NCBI GenBank assembly: GCA_038729485.1 | Contig: JAVYRX010000014.1 | Coordinates: 1 to 18,456, forward strand | Source: GCA-001856825 sp038729485 | Lineage (GTDB): Archaea > Thermoplasmatota > Thermoplasmata > Thermoplasmatales > GCA-001856825 | Direction: 5' to 3' | DNA: 18,456 nucleotides | Shown here: positions 1 to 7,234 of the stretch, piece after piece | How the letters are laid out: each line of letters begins with the position of its first letter | Numbering within the stretch: position 1 is the first letter of the stretch | The notes under the pieces: generated by a model | Told to the model about the DNA's origin: nothing | The model's database searches: none | Seen by the model: the letters and a program-made list of their open reading frames with translations, nothing else | Translations under genes and position numbers: made by a program

Positions 1-174
1 GGTAAGAGGACAACAGGCGGTCTGATATAATCAGAGAAGGAAGGACAGAAAAGAGACTTCTGGATTCTGCAAGGGGCGCATCCACAATTTGATGTTATTA
101 CACAGTTAGAGGGACTTTTGTCCCAATGCCCCAGTGATGATAAAGACTTAGATACACTAATTCATACACCTTCT

Positions 175-1326
175 ATGAAGAAAATCTTGATGATCCCGGG
201 CCCAATCGAATACGAAGACGATGTTCTTAATAAGATGTCTTTACCCACAATTTCTCACACCTCTAGAGAGTTCATTTCAGCATTCCGTGATTCGCTGAAT
301 GACGTTTCTACCATTTTCGGAGCTTCAGGAAATTCGGTACCGTTCATAATATCAGGCTCTGGCACTCTTGCAATGGAGGCATCAACAGTCAATTTTATAA
401 CGAGGGATTCTAGAGTTCTCGTCGTAAGCACAGGATATTTTGGAGATAGATTTGCGAACCTCCTTTCCAGATTTACCAAAAACGTAGAGATCATGAAACA
501 GCCACTAGGAACTGCTGTTGATTCTAATGAATTATTAGAAAGGGCCTTGAAAAACAGTTACGATGTCATAACAATCACCCATGTTGATACAAGTACTGGT
601 GTGAAGAACGATATAAAGGAGATAGCTGAAAAATTGAAAGGAACGGATTCTCTATTAATTGTGGATGCAGTATGTTCAGCTGGAGCGGAGCCATTGAATA
701 TGGACTGGGGAATAGATGTGGCATTTTCCGCATCTCAGAAGGCACTCGGGGCTCCGCCCGGATTAGCGGTCGGTGTAGTTGGAGAAAGAGCCTTGCAAAG
801 AATGGGAAACAGAGAACCTTTGACTTATTACTCTGATCTCAGGAACTGGTTACCTGTCTTCAGAACGACATTAGAGGGAAGACCGTCATACTTCGCAACT
901 CCCAACGTTAATTTGACAATGGCTTTGGCGGTAAGCCTTAAATCTATACTGAAAGAAGGTTTAGAGAAAAGGATAAGAAGACACGAAGTTATAGGGGAAG
1001 CTTTCAGAAAAGCCCTCATGGAAATGGGGTTGGAATTGATCGCAAAAACGTCTTTTGCAAATACGGTATCGGCGGTGTTTCTTCCCAGTAACGTGGAGTT
1101 GACAAAATTCCTTTCTTCAGCTGAAGAAAGAGGCGTTGTTTTTGCAGGGGGATTAATTGATAAAATTTCTACTCGATACTTCAGGATCGGGCACATGGGT
1201 TCTATAGGACCAACTGAAATTCTCGCTGCAATCGGGGCGGTTGAATATGGATTGAATAAAAACGGTGTTGACATTAAAAATGGAGCTGGTCTATCGGCTG
1301 CACAGGAAATACTCTATAAATTATGA
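175..1326 (+). CDS. Class-V PLP aminotransferase, alanine-glyoxylate / serine-pyruvate type
   Basis: Cytosolic PLP enzyme of the alanine:glyoxylate / serine:pyruvate aminotransferase family (fold type I, class V). From ATG 175 it is 383 aa, a usual length. The N-terminus MKKILMIPGP has the family's early PGP motif. Further on are a glycine/serine-rich cofactor loop (SGSGTLAMEAS), HVDTSTGV, the pyridine-binding Asp in IVDAVCS (about residue 164) and the Schiff-base Lys in SASQKALGAPPG (about residue 189). A TTG at 118 would add 19 residues (MSQCPSDDKD...) that look unlike the family and lack the PGP context, so I prefer 175; a GAGGG lies before the TTG, so it is not excluded. No pathway partner is adjacent, so the amino donor (Ala, Ser or other) cannot be told. 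Family confidence is high, substrate low. Confidence 0.9.
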   Translation: MKKILMIPGPIEYEDDVLNKMSLPTISHTSREFISAFRDSLNDVSTIFGASGNSVPFIISGSGTLAMEASTVNFITRDSRVLVVSTGYFGDRFANLLSRFTKNVEIMKQPLGTAVDSNELLERALKNSYDVITITHVDTSTGVKNDIKEIAEKLKGTDSLLIVDAVCSAGAEPLNMDWGIDVAFSASQKALGAPPGLAVGVVGERALQRMGNREPLTYYSDLRNWLPVFRTTLEGRPSYFATPNVNLTMALAVSLKSILKEGLEKRIRRHEVIGEAFRKALMEMGLELIAKTSFANTVSAVFLPSNVELTKFLSSAEERGVVFAGGLIDKISTRYFRIGHMGSIGPTEILAAIGAVEYGLNKNGVDIKNGAGLSAAQEILYKL

Positions 1327-1399
1327 GCTGGTCAAACTCTAGTGAACATTCCTTATCCCAATCTTTAAATAGGGCCTGGAGGTTAAAGGAAGGATTAGC

Positions 1400-1615
1400 A
1401 TGGTGGAGGGGACTTCAAACAAAGAGTATGTTTCTGGCAGAAGGGATCAGTTTGACTTGGATCTTTCGACGTTTTGGGAATGCGTGAGATAGACGAAAAC
1501 GAGGGACGAACTGATAAGTCTATTCAAAGACAGGATGTCACTGATAATATCCAGGCTAGCATATGAAAGAGCCAAAAACCTGAAAGACGAGATTGAAATG
1601 GCAGATAATTACTGA
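1400..1615 (+). pseudogene. Small ORF interrupted by an in-frame TAG (unknown family)
   Basis: Reading from ATG 1400 gives 30 codons (MVEGTSNKEY...FWECVR), a TAG at 1490-1492, then 40 further sense codons in the same frame (TKTRDELISLFKDR...EIEMADNY) to TGA at 1613-1615. The start has a good ribosome binding site (GGAAGG, 1387-1392) and a TATA-like TTTAAATA at 1364-1371, and the part after the TAG is amphipathic and helix-like, so both halves look coded. I do not recognise the family. The 3' end overlaps the convergent regulator gene by 7 nt. The simplest reading is a recent nonsense mutation in a 71-aa gene. TAG serves as the normal stop of ftsZ, eL41 and the methyltransferase in this window, which argues against genome-wide pyrrolysine recoding. 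Confidence 0.5.
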
Positions 1616-1902
1616 CGCACTTTTTTCTCCTCATCCAAGAGATCCTCTATTTCTTTTACTTTCTGTGCTACTGCTGTACCTCTTTCAGTCAATGATATTA
1701 TGTTTCTCTTTGGGTAAGCCGAGACGTCAACTTTCTTCTGGATGAGCTTCAACCTCTCAAGTAAATCTATTGACCTATGAAGCTGTATGTTAGGGATGTC
1801 CGTCTCATCAAGTATCAGAGTGACGTACGACGGACCCTTTAACAGGTGAAGAAGAAGTCTCATCGCGCCAGACTGTGTTTCCAGCGCCTTGATCCTGGGC
1901 AT
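1609..1902 (-). CDS. Winged-helix transcriptional regulator (MarR-like fold)
   Basis: A 97-aa protein with the size and helix pattern of a single winged helix-turn-helix domain. Residues 5-25 (ALETQSGAMRLLLHLLKG) form helix 1, about 40-55 (IQLHRSIDLLERLKLI) the recognition region, and 57-73 (KVDVSAYPKRNIISLTERG) the beta-hairpin wing ending in the typical LTERG. The tail is a charged helix (KVKEIEDLLDEEKK) that could dimerise. No ligand-binding domain is present. It is probably transcribed alone from a TATA-like element at about 1930-1940 with little or no leader; a small palindrome lies just upstream, suggesting autoregulation (inference). Its target is unknown; neighbours are the broken ORF and the GltD-like gene. 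Confidence 0.75.
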   Translation of the reverse strand: MPRIKALETQSGAMRLLLHLLKGPSYVTLILDETDIPNIQLHRSIDLLERLKLIQKKVDVSAYPKRNIISLTERGTAVAQKVKEIEDLLDEEKKVRQ

Positions 1903-1929
1903 AACCTGAATTCAATCGTTTGTAGATAA

Positions 1930-1956
1930 TATCTTATAATTAATAACGTAATACGT
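1930..1956 (-). promoter_or_regulatory. Promoter and possible operator of the winged-helix gene
   Basis: On the minus strand a TATA-like TTATAAGA (about 1930-1940) is placed to start transcription a few bases before the ATG at 1902. Directly upstream is the 11-bp palindrome ACGTAATACGT (1946-1956). Its 5-bp arms are too short to be significant alone; the position next to TATA makes it a candidate site for the encoded regulator. Confidence 0.35.
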
Positions 1957-2122
1957 AATAGATAACATCAATAATACAAAAGCAATGACATTCACGCAAC
2001 AAATTCATTTAAAATATTTCCTGATCTGAAAGGGTTACAACTACAAAGTTTACTAGAGGACAATAAACGAACGGATCATCTAAACAAAAACCTCAAAAGG
2101 CATCTCACGGAATGTAGAGGAA

Positions 2123-2295
2123 AAGGAGGTATACTTATGTGAGGGCTTTTTCTGTATTTTGACGAAAAGTTTTACGAACAGATTAGGAAAATCCAAAGCA
2201 AGGAAAATATCAATTTAGAGGAAAAGGAAAAATCGGCTAAGGTTGGAAAGAATACCCAAGTAAAAAAATACGCTAATTTCAGACCCCTTCGTTAG
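2123..2295 (+). pseudogene. Strong RBS followed by ATG-TGA and a 51-codon open frame; likely gene remnant
   Basis: A near-perfect Shine-Dalgarno (AAGGAGGT, 2123-2130) sits 6 nt before ATG 2137, but the next codon is TGA. In that same frame the sequence is then open for 51 codons (GLFLYFDEKFYEQIRKIQ...YANFRPLR) to TAG 2293-2295, overlapping the convergent GltD-like gene by 17 nt. The frame is also open upstream of the TGA back to 1975, with no good start. GTG 2139 in another frame gives only a few codons. The charged, helix-like composition suggests decayed coding sequence of unknown family. The rest of the 1903-2278 spacer holds only the regulator's promoter region. Confidence 0.3.
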
Positions 2296-3793
2296 AAAGT
2301 CCATTTGGGACTTTCAGAGAAACCTCCATGCCACAGCTATCTTTTACTTCCATTTCATAGTAAGTTGTAGAGTAAGGGCCTCCCCTATAGTTTGTCAAAC
2401 GATGCGGAACCCTACTTATTAAGCCTAAAGCCTTCAAATAAAGCAGTATTCCCATACTTGCTCTCCCGGAATCCGCAACAGCACTTATAATATCCTTTCT
2501 TTTATTAGTTATATCCCCGCCAGCAAATAAACCTGGATAAGTAGTCATGTTGTATTGATTTACCACAAGGTCCCCTGACGGGGTTGTAGCCAAGCGCTCC
2601 ATGATATCTGAGGGTATAAAAGATAGGTCCTCTCTCTGACCCGTCGCTTCTATCACCGTATCCACATCCATAACGTATTCTTTGTCCTTTATCGGAACGG
2701 GTTGTCTTCTACCTCTTCCTGTGTCAACCATTTCATTTCTCCAAAACTTTAGTTTCTTGACTCTACCATTTACGCCTACGTATTCAAATGGCGTGGTTTC
2801 CCAATCAAAGATTATTTTTTCTTCTTCAGCCTCTTCCAGTTCTTCGTCTGCATTGCTGGAAGGGTACCCTGGCCGATCTATAGAAGACCTTCTGTATAAC
2901 ATCATCACCTTTTTAGCGCCAAGCCTTAGGCTTAGCCTAGCTGCGTCATACGCAGTAAATCCACCCCCTATGATAGCAACATTGTCTCCAACTTCTATTC
3001 TTTCACCATTATTGACCCTCCTTAGGAACTCCAAGGCTTGATAAACAGACTGAAGGTCTTCCCCCATTATCTTCGTTTTTGACGGTTTCCAGTTTCCTAT
3101 GGAGATATATACTGCTGAATACTCCTTCAGCAGTTTCTCGAAAGATATGTTTTCCCCTACTTTCGTGTTGTAAATAATCTTAGCACCGTAAGAAAGGACG
3201 TGCTCTATCTCTTTATTGATCGAATCCCTGGCGAGCCTGAAAGGAGGTATTCCGTGAACCATGATACCTCCAGCTTTTGAAGTCGCTTCATATACGTCAA
3301 CTTTTACGCCGTTTATTGAGAGATAGAAGGCAGCAGTTAAGCCGGCAGGACCCGCGCCTATTATTGCTACCTTTGGATGACCGCCTAAATCCTGAACTTC
3401 CACTTTTAATACATCCTTGTAATTTGTTATGTTTTCAGAGATATAACGCTTAATATGACGCGTTGCAATGGCACCCTTATTATCCGACAGTATGCAGGAA
3501 TCTTCACAGGGGTGAGGACATACGTTTCCACAGACCTCAACGAAAGGCAGTTTTTCAAAATTTATCCTGAGGCCGTCTTCAATATTTCCATTTGCCATGG
3601 CTATCTGATAACCAGGTATATCTATTCTCGCAGGACAACCCTGAATGCAAAGCCCGCATCCCAGACAACGTGAACTCTCCGTAACAACCTCTTCTAGCGT
3701 ATAAGGTATCAGCGTCCTTATATCCAAACCTCTCAGTCTTTCTGATACGTTGGAATGCTTTATAGGGACTCTCTGGTAGTTAACAAATTTCAA
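2279..3793 (-). CDS. GltD-like Fe-S/FAD/NAD(P)H oxidoreductase (glutamate synthase small-subunit family)
   Basis: 504 aa, cytosolic, with the GltD / NfnB / dihydropyrimidine dehydrogenase N-half architecture. Residues 43-53 carry CLGCGLCIQGC and 88-100 carry CGNVCPHPCEDSC, the two cysteine groups of the N-terminal [4Fe-4S] domain. The first dinucleotide fold (FAD) is at 142-151 (VAIIGAGPAG) and the second (NAD(P)H) at 272-281 (VAIIGGGFTA), followed by YRRS. ATGQ near 387 and FAGGDI near 426 close the FAD site. The family passes NAD(P)H electrons through FAD and Fe-S to a partner such as the glutamate synthase large subunit. No gltB/gltA-like gene is next to it, so its partner is unknown. The start is TTG at 3793, with a TATA-like AT-rich stretch (about 3812-3820) fitting a near-leaderless transcript. 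Confidence 0.9.
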   Translation of the reverse strand: MKFVNYQRVPIKHSNVSERLRGLDIRTLIPYTLEEVVTESSRCLGCGLCIQGCPARIDIPGYQIAMANGNIEDGLRINFEKLPFVEVCGNVCPHPCEDSCILSDNKGAIATRHIKRYISENITNYKDVLKVEVQDLGGHPKVAIIGAGPAGLTAAFYLSINGVKVDVYEATSKAGGIMVHGIPPFRLARDSINKEIEHVLSYGAKIIYNTKVGENISFEKLLKEYSAVYISIGNWKPSKTKIMGEDLQSVYQALEFLRRVNNGERIEVGDNVAIIGGGFTAYDAARLSLRLGAKKVMMLYRRSSIDRPGYPSSNADEELEEAEEEKIIFDWETTPFEYVGVNGRVKKLKFWRNEMVDTGRGRRQPVPIKDKEYVMDVDTVIEATGQREDLSFIPSDIMERLATTPSGDLVVNQYNMTTYPGLFAGGDITNKRKDIISAVADSGRASMGILLYLKALGLISRVPHRLTNYRGGPYSTTYYEMEVKDSCGMEVSLKVPNGLSNEGV

Positions 3794-3904
3794 TGCTTTC
3801 TACCGAGTTTTTTAATCAAGACTGGTTAATAAGTATTATTTCACTTCAATAGCTATAACTTGTCATAGTTTGAAAATATAAAACACGAATGATACGACAA
3901 GCAA

Positions 3905-4024
3905 GTGAAGTTAACTATAACCCAATTTGCACAGGAAGATGACAAAATTCTGCATACTCCAAGTCGAGGAGTCAATAGAGTCTGCCTATGCCCTCTCTGC
4001 TGCCCTGCATCAAACAAATATTAG
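3905..4024 (+). CDS. Possible leaderless Cys-rich microprotein (39 aa), unknown
   Basis: GTG 3905 opens a 39-codon frame ending with TAG at 4022-4024, carrying a cysteine cluster near its end (VCLCPLCCP). A good TATA element (AAATATAA, about 3874-3881) is centred 27-28 nt upstream of the GTG, the spacing seen for leaderless genes elsewhere here. There is no Shine-Dalgarno. I recognise no family, and an overlapping 64-codon frame from 3927 is equally unsupported. The remainder of 3794-4117 holds the GltD-like promoter and nothing else I can name. Low confidence. Confidence 0.25.
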   Translation: MKLTITQFAQEDDKILHTPSRGVNRVCLCPLCCPASNKY

Positions 4025-4117
4025 AAAGTTTATATTGAAGGGTCTACGTTGCATACAACAACTCCGCAATTGCGGGAATTTAAATAAAATTTTCAGGATA
4101 AGCCTCCTTCATCACCC

Positions 4118-5080
4118 CTAACTGTCACAGGAGACATTGTATCCGAACTCGTAGCGTGTTAAGCAATTCAACTCACCAGCGTATTCTTTCTCATTAAGAA
4201 TACATATCTTCATCCCATATTCCATTATTTGATACTTCGGTTTCTTTGCCATTATAATTTCACCCATAACCCTCTTCAGAGCTGAGAAGAATATCTCCAC
4301 CCTCCATCTTTTCCCGTACTGCCTCTCCCTCATCCAGGATTCAATTCCAATCCTCTTGATTTCCCTGACAACTTTTCTTTATGGAGAACCACGTGAGAGG
4401 GATCTTGCATTACTGCGTGGAAGAATTACTGCGTTCACTCCATTGTTCTGTAAATACATGAAGTTCTTCCTGCTATCGTACCCCTTGTCAGCGTATTATT
4501 GATATATTTCCTATGATCGGGCTTAGGACTTTTCTGAACTCCTTTGTATCAGACCTATGTTCCTTATTGTTAAAGAGATGACATTCATCCTCTTATATTG
4601 CAACATGCATCTTTATCCACCCCTTCCTACTGACATTCCACTTTGTGGAGAGCCAATCACCCCTCTGCATGAATTTCAATCAGATGAATCAATTATCGCT
4701 GTTTTATTGAAAGATGCACTGATCTCATCAATCATTCCTGATATTAGAATACTCCTTGTGCGATAGAATATTGTGACGTAGCTCAATGGCCTGAACTTGC
4801 CTGTGAGTTCTGAAAGTTTCCTGACGAATCCTTCCAGTTCCCTGAATGGAACGTTCCATAGCTCTCTAACCTTAGAGAGGAAGATGAAGAACTCCTGAGG
4901 GTATTCATATGGATGCCCTACCTTACGATCGTTCTCCCTCTTCAGATCATCATTCCATGAATTCAGGAATGATGTATCCATTAGCACATCTATCCTACTT
5001 ACAAGAGAAGTGTTGTACTTGCTCCAAACTCTTTTATCCTTCCTTTCTATGTTTTCAACGGAGGTGTTTGTGTTTGACAT
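4118..5080 (-). pseudogene. IS5-family DDE transposase, multiply frameshifted
   Basis: The N-terminal part (5080-4676) is open for 134 codons: a helical IS5-type N-domain (HPYEYPQEFFIFLSKVREL) reaching IIDSSD, where the first catalytic Asp lies (families usually read IDSSG). A frameshift follows; the next frame reads DWLSTKWNVSRKGWIKMHVAI then a stop. A third stretch has GYDSRKNFMYLQNNGVNAV, containing the second Asp, then a stop at SRGSP*RKVV. The last open part (4333-4118) has RWRVEIFFSALKRVMGE with the catalytic Glu. All parts of one transposase are therefore present in order, but at least two frame changes and two or more stops separate them. The final residues lie outside the terminal repeat, so the original stop is also lost. 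Confidence 0.85.
4151..4169 (+). repeat. Terminal inverted repeat, left end of IS5-type element
   Basis: 19 bp GTAGCGTGTTAAGCAATTC, exact reverse complement of 5138-5156. Outside it lies the CGAACTC half of the target duplication. The transposase remnant's reading frame runs through this repeat and stops just outside at 4118. Confidence 0.85.
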
Positions 5081-5137
5081 AGAACATCAAACACCTCTTC
5101 AGAAATCACATCATAACCTTTTTCTGAAAGAAATTAA

Positions 5138-5156
5138 GAATTGCTTAACACGCTAC
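5138..5156 (-). repeat. Terminal inverted repeat, right end of IS5-type element
   Basis: 19 bp, exact reverse complement of 4151-4169. It is followed by AGAACTC, the second copy of the target duplication, and 15 nt further by the TATA box of the gene at 5202. Confidence 0.85.
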
Positions 5157-5170
5157 AGAACTCGGTAAAA

Positions 5171-5178
5171 TTAATATA
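5171..5178 (+). promoter_or_regulatory. TATA box of the gene at 5202
   Basis: TTAATATA, centred about 27 nt before ATG 5202, predicts a leaderless transcript. It lies 15 nt from the end of the IS element, so the insertion left the core promoter intact but replaced everything upstream of it. Confidence 0.6.
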
Positions 5179-5201
5179 CAAATTAATCCATCATATAACG
5201 A

Positions 5202-5699
5202 ATGGCCACAGTAAAAAAAGTTAAGGACTCTATATCAGACAGAGATCCCGAGATTCTAAGGAAGGAACTGATGTCGAAAGCTAAGAATGTTTATTGCCAG
5301 CTCCAGGATAGTTTTGAAGACATGTCAAAAAAAGCTAGAAGATCTCATTTGAAGAGAATGCTACTCGACTTTGCGCAAGAAGCAGGTAAAGACTGCGAAG
5401 AACTGGAACAAATGTTAGCAAAGAACACTTGGCTGTCAATAGATACAGCAGATAGAAACCTGGAAATGTTTAACCATCTAGTGATGGAAGATGAGGAGTC
5501 TCTAACGGACGAAGAGAAGGTGATCCTGCAGGCCATGAAGGTATCAAATAATTTGAGGAGCATTTTTTCTATAATGTCCAAAGAATACAGAGATGAGCAA
5601 CTTAGAAAATTTTTTGAAACCCTCTCTAAACATGAAGTGCATAGAGAAAACGAACTGGAACAGCTGTATGACGAAATTGTGGTTCAGGGCCAATGGTAA
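5202..5699 (+). CDS. Uncharacterised four-helix protein, possibly ferritin/rubrerythrin-like
   Basis: 165 aa, soluble, almost wholly helical and highly charged. Four helices can be drawn at about 16-38, 43-73, 103-128 and 131-160, with a longer link between the second and third, the plan of a ferritin-like bundle. KHEVHRENELEQLYDE (143-158) and FAQEAGKDCEELEQML (57-72) resemble the metal-binding helices of rubrerythrins. The canonical Glu...ExxH ligand sets are not complete (HEVH, then Arg where His is usual; EAGKD in the other helix). If it is of that fold, a normal di-iron centre is doubtful. Transcription is probably leaderless and monocistronic. A T-rich stretch (CTTGTTTTCCC, about 5724-5734) after the stop may terminate it. 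The functional call is weak. Confidence 0.75.
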   Translation: MATVKKVKDSISDRDPEILRKELMSKAKNVYCQLQDSFEDMSKKARRSHLKRMLLDFAQEAGKDCEELEQMLAKNTWLSIDTADRNLEMFNHLVMEDEESLTDEEKVILQAMKVSNNLRSIFSIMSKEYRDEQLRKFFETLSKHEVHRENELEQLYDEIVVQGQW

Positions 5700-6109
5700 T
5701 CCGTGCGATCCCTTCCATTAAGCCTTGTTTTCCCGTTAATTTATAAACTATTCCGCACGTTTAACTCAAGATCGAATTCCGATAGAAAATTTGATTATCC
5801 GTGTAACCGAGATGCGAATTTCAGTCTTTATCTTAACAAATGAGTTCTGCCGGTCAGTGCACCTTCTTGGAAACACATTATCAGTTTGCCAATTTAATTT
5901 AGTTTTCTCTTGGCCCTAATGGAGAAAAACTTTGCCCTAAGACAGGAACTCTAACTTACCGATCAAACGCCCGAAATTAGACAAAGTAAAAAGTTAATTT
6001 CTATAAACCAGATTGTATCATTCTAAAACTTTTTGATAGATTGATTCTGTTTAGGCAATGATTGTGTTCATGTGAATTTAACACGGGAACGACCTGTAAA
6101 GCCTAGCAT

Positions 6110-6117
6110 TATATAAA
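6110..6117 (+). promoter_or_regulatory. Orphan TATA box without an ORF
   Basis: TTATATAA is a near-ideal archaeal TATA box with a purine/C-rich stretch (AAAGCCTAGC) upstream. Predicted initiation is near 6141. The first ATG after that (6149) gives only seven codons, so a non-coding transcript is possible. Confidence 0.4.
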
Positions 6118-6236
6118 AAGGTTTGTATGTATGTCAATCGCTCCAAATATGTCGGAAGCATACTTCAAGTGAGGGTATAAGGATATTCGTCTAAGCCTGA
6201 AATAGTGGGGAATTCTCTGAGACAGAAAGCTAAATG

Positions 6237-6307
6237 CAATACAGTGGGCAACTTGAGTAAAAGGAATTTTAATTAGACCTAAGCGCATTTATCTTTCCAC
6301 TGTATTG
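6237..6307. repeat. 11-bp inverted repeat with 49-nt loop
   Basis: CAATACAGTGG (6237-6247) and its exact complement CCACTGTATTG (6297-6307). It could be a stem in a transcript from the 6110 promoter, the ends of a tiny degenerate element, or chance. No direct repeats flank it. Confidence 0.35.
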
Positions 6308-6312
6308 TTAAC

Positions 6313-6468
6313 GTGGATTACGTTTTGACCCTGGATATTGAAAACGATATAGACAGTATGGAACAGACATTCCGTGAAACTAATGGACAATTGAGTGAAA
6401 ACGAGATTACTTTTGAAGCCATACTGCAGAACTTCCCCCGATCCTCCTCGTCTAAATTTTCTCTTTGA
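6313..6468 (+). CDS. Doubtful 51-aa ORF, unknown
   Basis: GTG 6313 to TGA 6466-6468. The first 38 residues (DYVLTLDIENDIDSMEQTF and following) have a protein-like acidic, amphipathic composition. There is no clear Shine-Dalgarno and no well-placed TATA box, and I recognise no family. It may be a fragment of a lost gene. Confidence 0.2.
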   Translation: MDYVLTLDIENDIDSMEQTFRETNGQLSENEITFEAILQNFPRSSSSKFSL

Positions 6469-6652
6469 TCTACTGGCCTTGTTTGCCAGAATTATACAAC
6501 GTATTAGCCTAAGATGCGCTGCTGAGATAAAAATCGAACAACCTTAGAAGGCATTCCTGAACAACTAGTTGTTAGCCCAAAACGTGACAGGAAGAGGCAT
6601 TTTCGGTAAGAACAAATGGTTAAAGTTGACTTAGTAAATTGAATATCTCTTT

Positions 6653-7234
6653 GTGGGAGATGAGGTAATAAATTACTTCGAAGCAAATTACAAGAAATAT
6701 GATCAATGGTTTGAGAGTCATAGAAGGGAATATGACGAACAGCTAACGTTCTTGAAAGGTATAATACCTGTAGGCACTGGCATAGAGATTGGTGTCGGAA
6801 CGGGAAGGTTTGCAGCACCCCTCAAAATATCCTTCGGACTTGACAGTTCAAGAGAGATGCTCCGACTTGCAAGGAAGAGGGGCGTTAAAACTATTCTTGG
6901 AAGCGCATACGAAACAAAACTACCCGATAAGAGCTTTGAATACTCCCTTTTCTATATGACATTGTGTTTTCTGAAGTATCCTGAAAGAGCAATCAAGGAA
7001 GCCTCACGCATATCAAAAAAAGTAATTTCCGTCATAATTGATAAGAGGTGTGCTTACGCTGAAGGTTTGATGAAAGAGAAAGCTGGGTTCTACGCTCTAG
7101 CTAATTTCTATACGGATAGTGAGATAGTGGATTTCTACACCAGATCCGACCTCAAAGTGGATTTAAAAATAAGAAAGGACATGACAACATATGACGGCAT
7201 ATTATACACATTAGTTGCAATTATAGGATCGTAG
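6653..7234 (+). CDS. Class I SAM-dependent methyltransferase (type 11)
   Basis: 193 aa, cytosolic. Motif I is GIEIGVGTGRFA (43-54), the SAM-binding glycine loop, and GLDSSREML (62-70) supplies the acidic residue contacting the ribose. LPDKSFEYSLFYMTLCFLKYPERAIKEASRI (from residue 90) has the motif IV/post-motif pattern of Methyltransf_11 proteins. There is no added substrate domain, so small-molecule, quinone or protein substrates are all possible. The GTG at 6653 is the only sensible start: the ATG at 6660 is in a frame that stops at once. It stands alone, with the gene-poor region before it and the oppositely oriented tRNA after it. Confidence 0.85.
   Translation: MGDEVINYFEANYKKYDQWFESHRREYDEQLTFLKGIIPVGTGIEIGVGTGRFAAPLKISFGLDSSREMLRLARKRGVKTILGSAYETKLPDKSFEYSLFYMTLCFLKYPERAIKEASRISKKVISVIIDKRCAYAEGLMKEKAGFYALANFYTDSEIVDFYTRSDLKVDLKIRKDMTTYDGILYTLVAIIGS

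Larger units (their letters stand above)
4151..5156 (-). mobile_element. Decayed IS5-type insertion sequence (about 1 kb)
   Basis: A 1006-bp element bounded by perfect 19-bp terminal inverted repeats (4151-4169 and 5138-5156; GTAGCGTGTTAAGCAATTC and its complement). It is flanked by near-identical direct repeats CGAACTC (4144-4150) and AGAACTC (5157-5163), read as a target duplication of 6-7 bp. It holds one minus-strand DDE transposase with several disabling mutations, so it is immobile on its own. It inserted just upstream of the promoter of the gene at 5202. Assignment to IS5 rather than IS4 rests on the transposase C-terminal motif. Confidence 0.8.
5700..6652 (+). other. Long gene-poor intergenic region
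   Basis: About 950 nt with no convincing long gene on either strand. It contains a TATA-like TTTATAAA near 5741 with no start codon downstream, an orphan strong promoter at 6110-6117, an 11-bp inverted repeat spanning 6237-6307, a weak 51-codon frame at 6313-6468, and the 14-bp palindrome AACAACTAGTTGTT at 6560-6573, about 80 nt before the methyltransferase. I see no tRNA, CRISPR repeat or clear guide RNA in it. Confidence 0.6.

Noticed and set aside
1..117. Possible C-terminal gene fragment at the window start
   Set aside because: Open frames here are under 40 codons, hold no motif I can recognise, and cannot be judged without upstream sequence.
1490..1492. TAG as a pyrrolysine codon
   Set aside because: TAG is the ordinary stop codon of ftsZ, eL41 and the methyltransferase in the same window, and no pyl genes are present here.
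4064..4075. 12-bp perfect palindrome CCGCAATTGCGG
   Set aside because: Several palindromes of this length are expected by chance in 18 kb, and no gene start lies nearby.
3927..4121. 64-codon plus-strand ORF upstream of the IS element
   Set aside because: No recognisable motif, no promoter or RBS at its start, and random-looking composition.
6560..6573. 14-bp perfect palindrome AACAACTAGTTGTT upstream of the methyltransferase
   Set aside because: About one such palindrome is expected by chance in a window this size, and it lies about 80 nt from the start codon, far from a TATA box.
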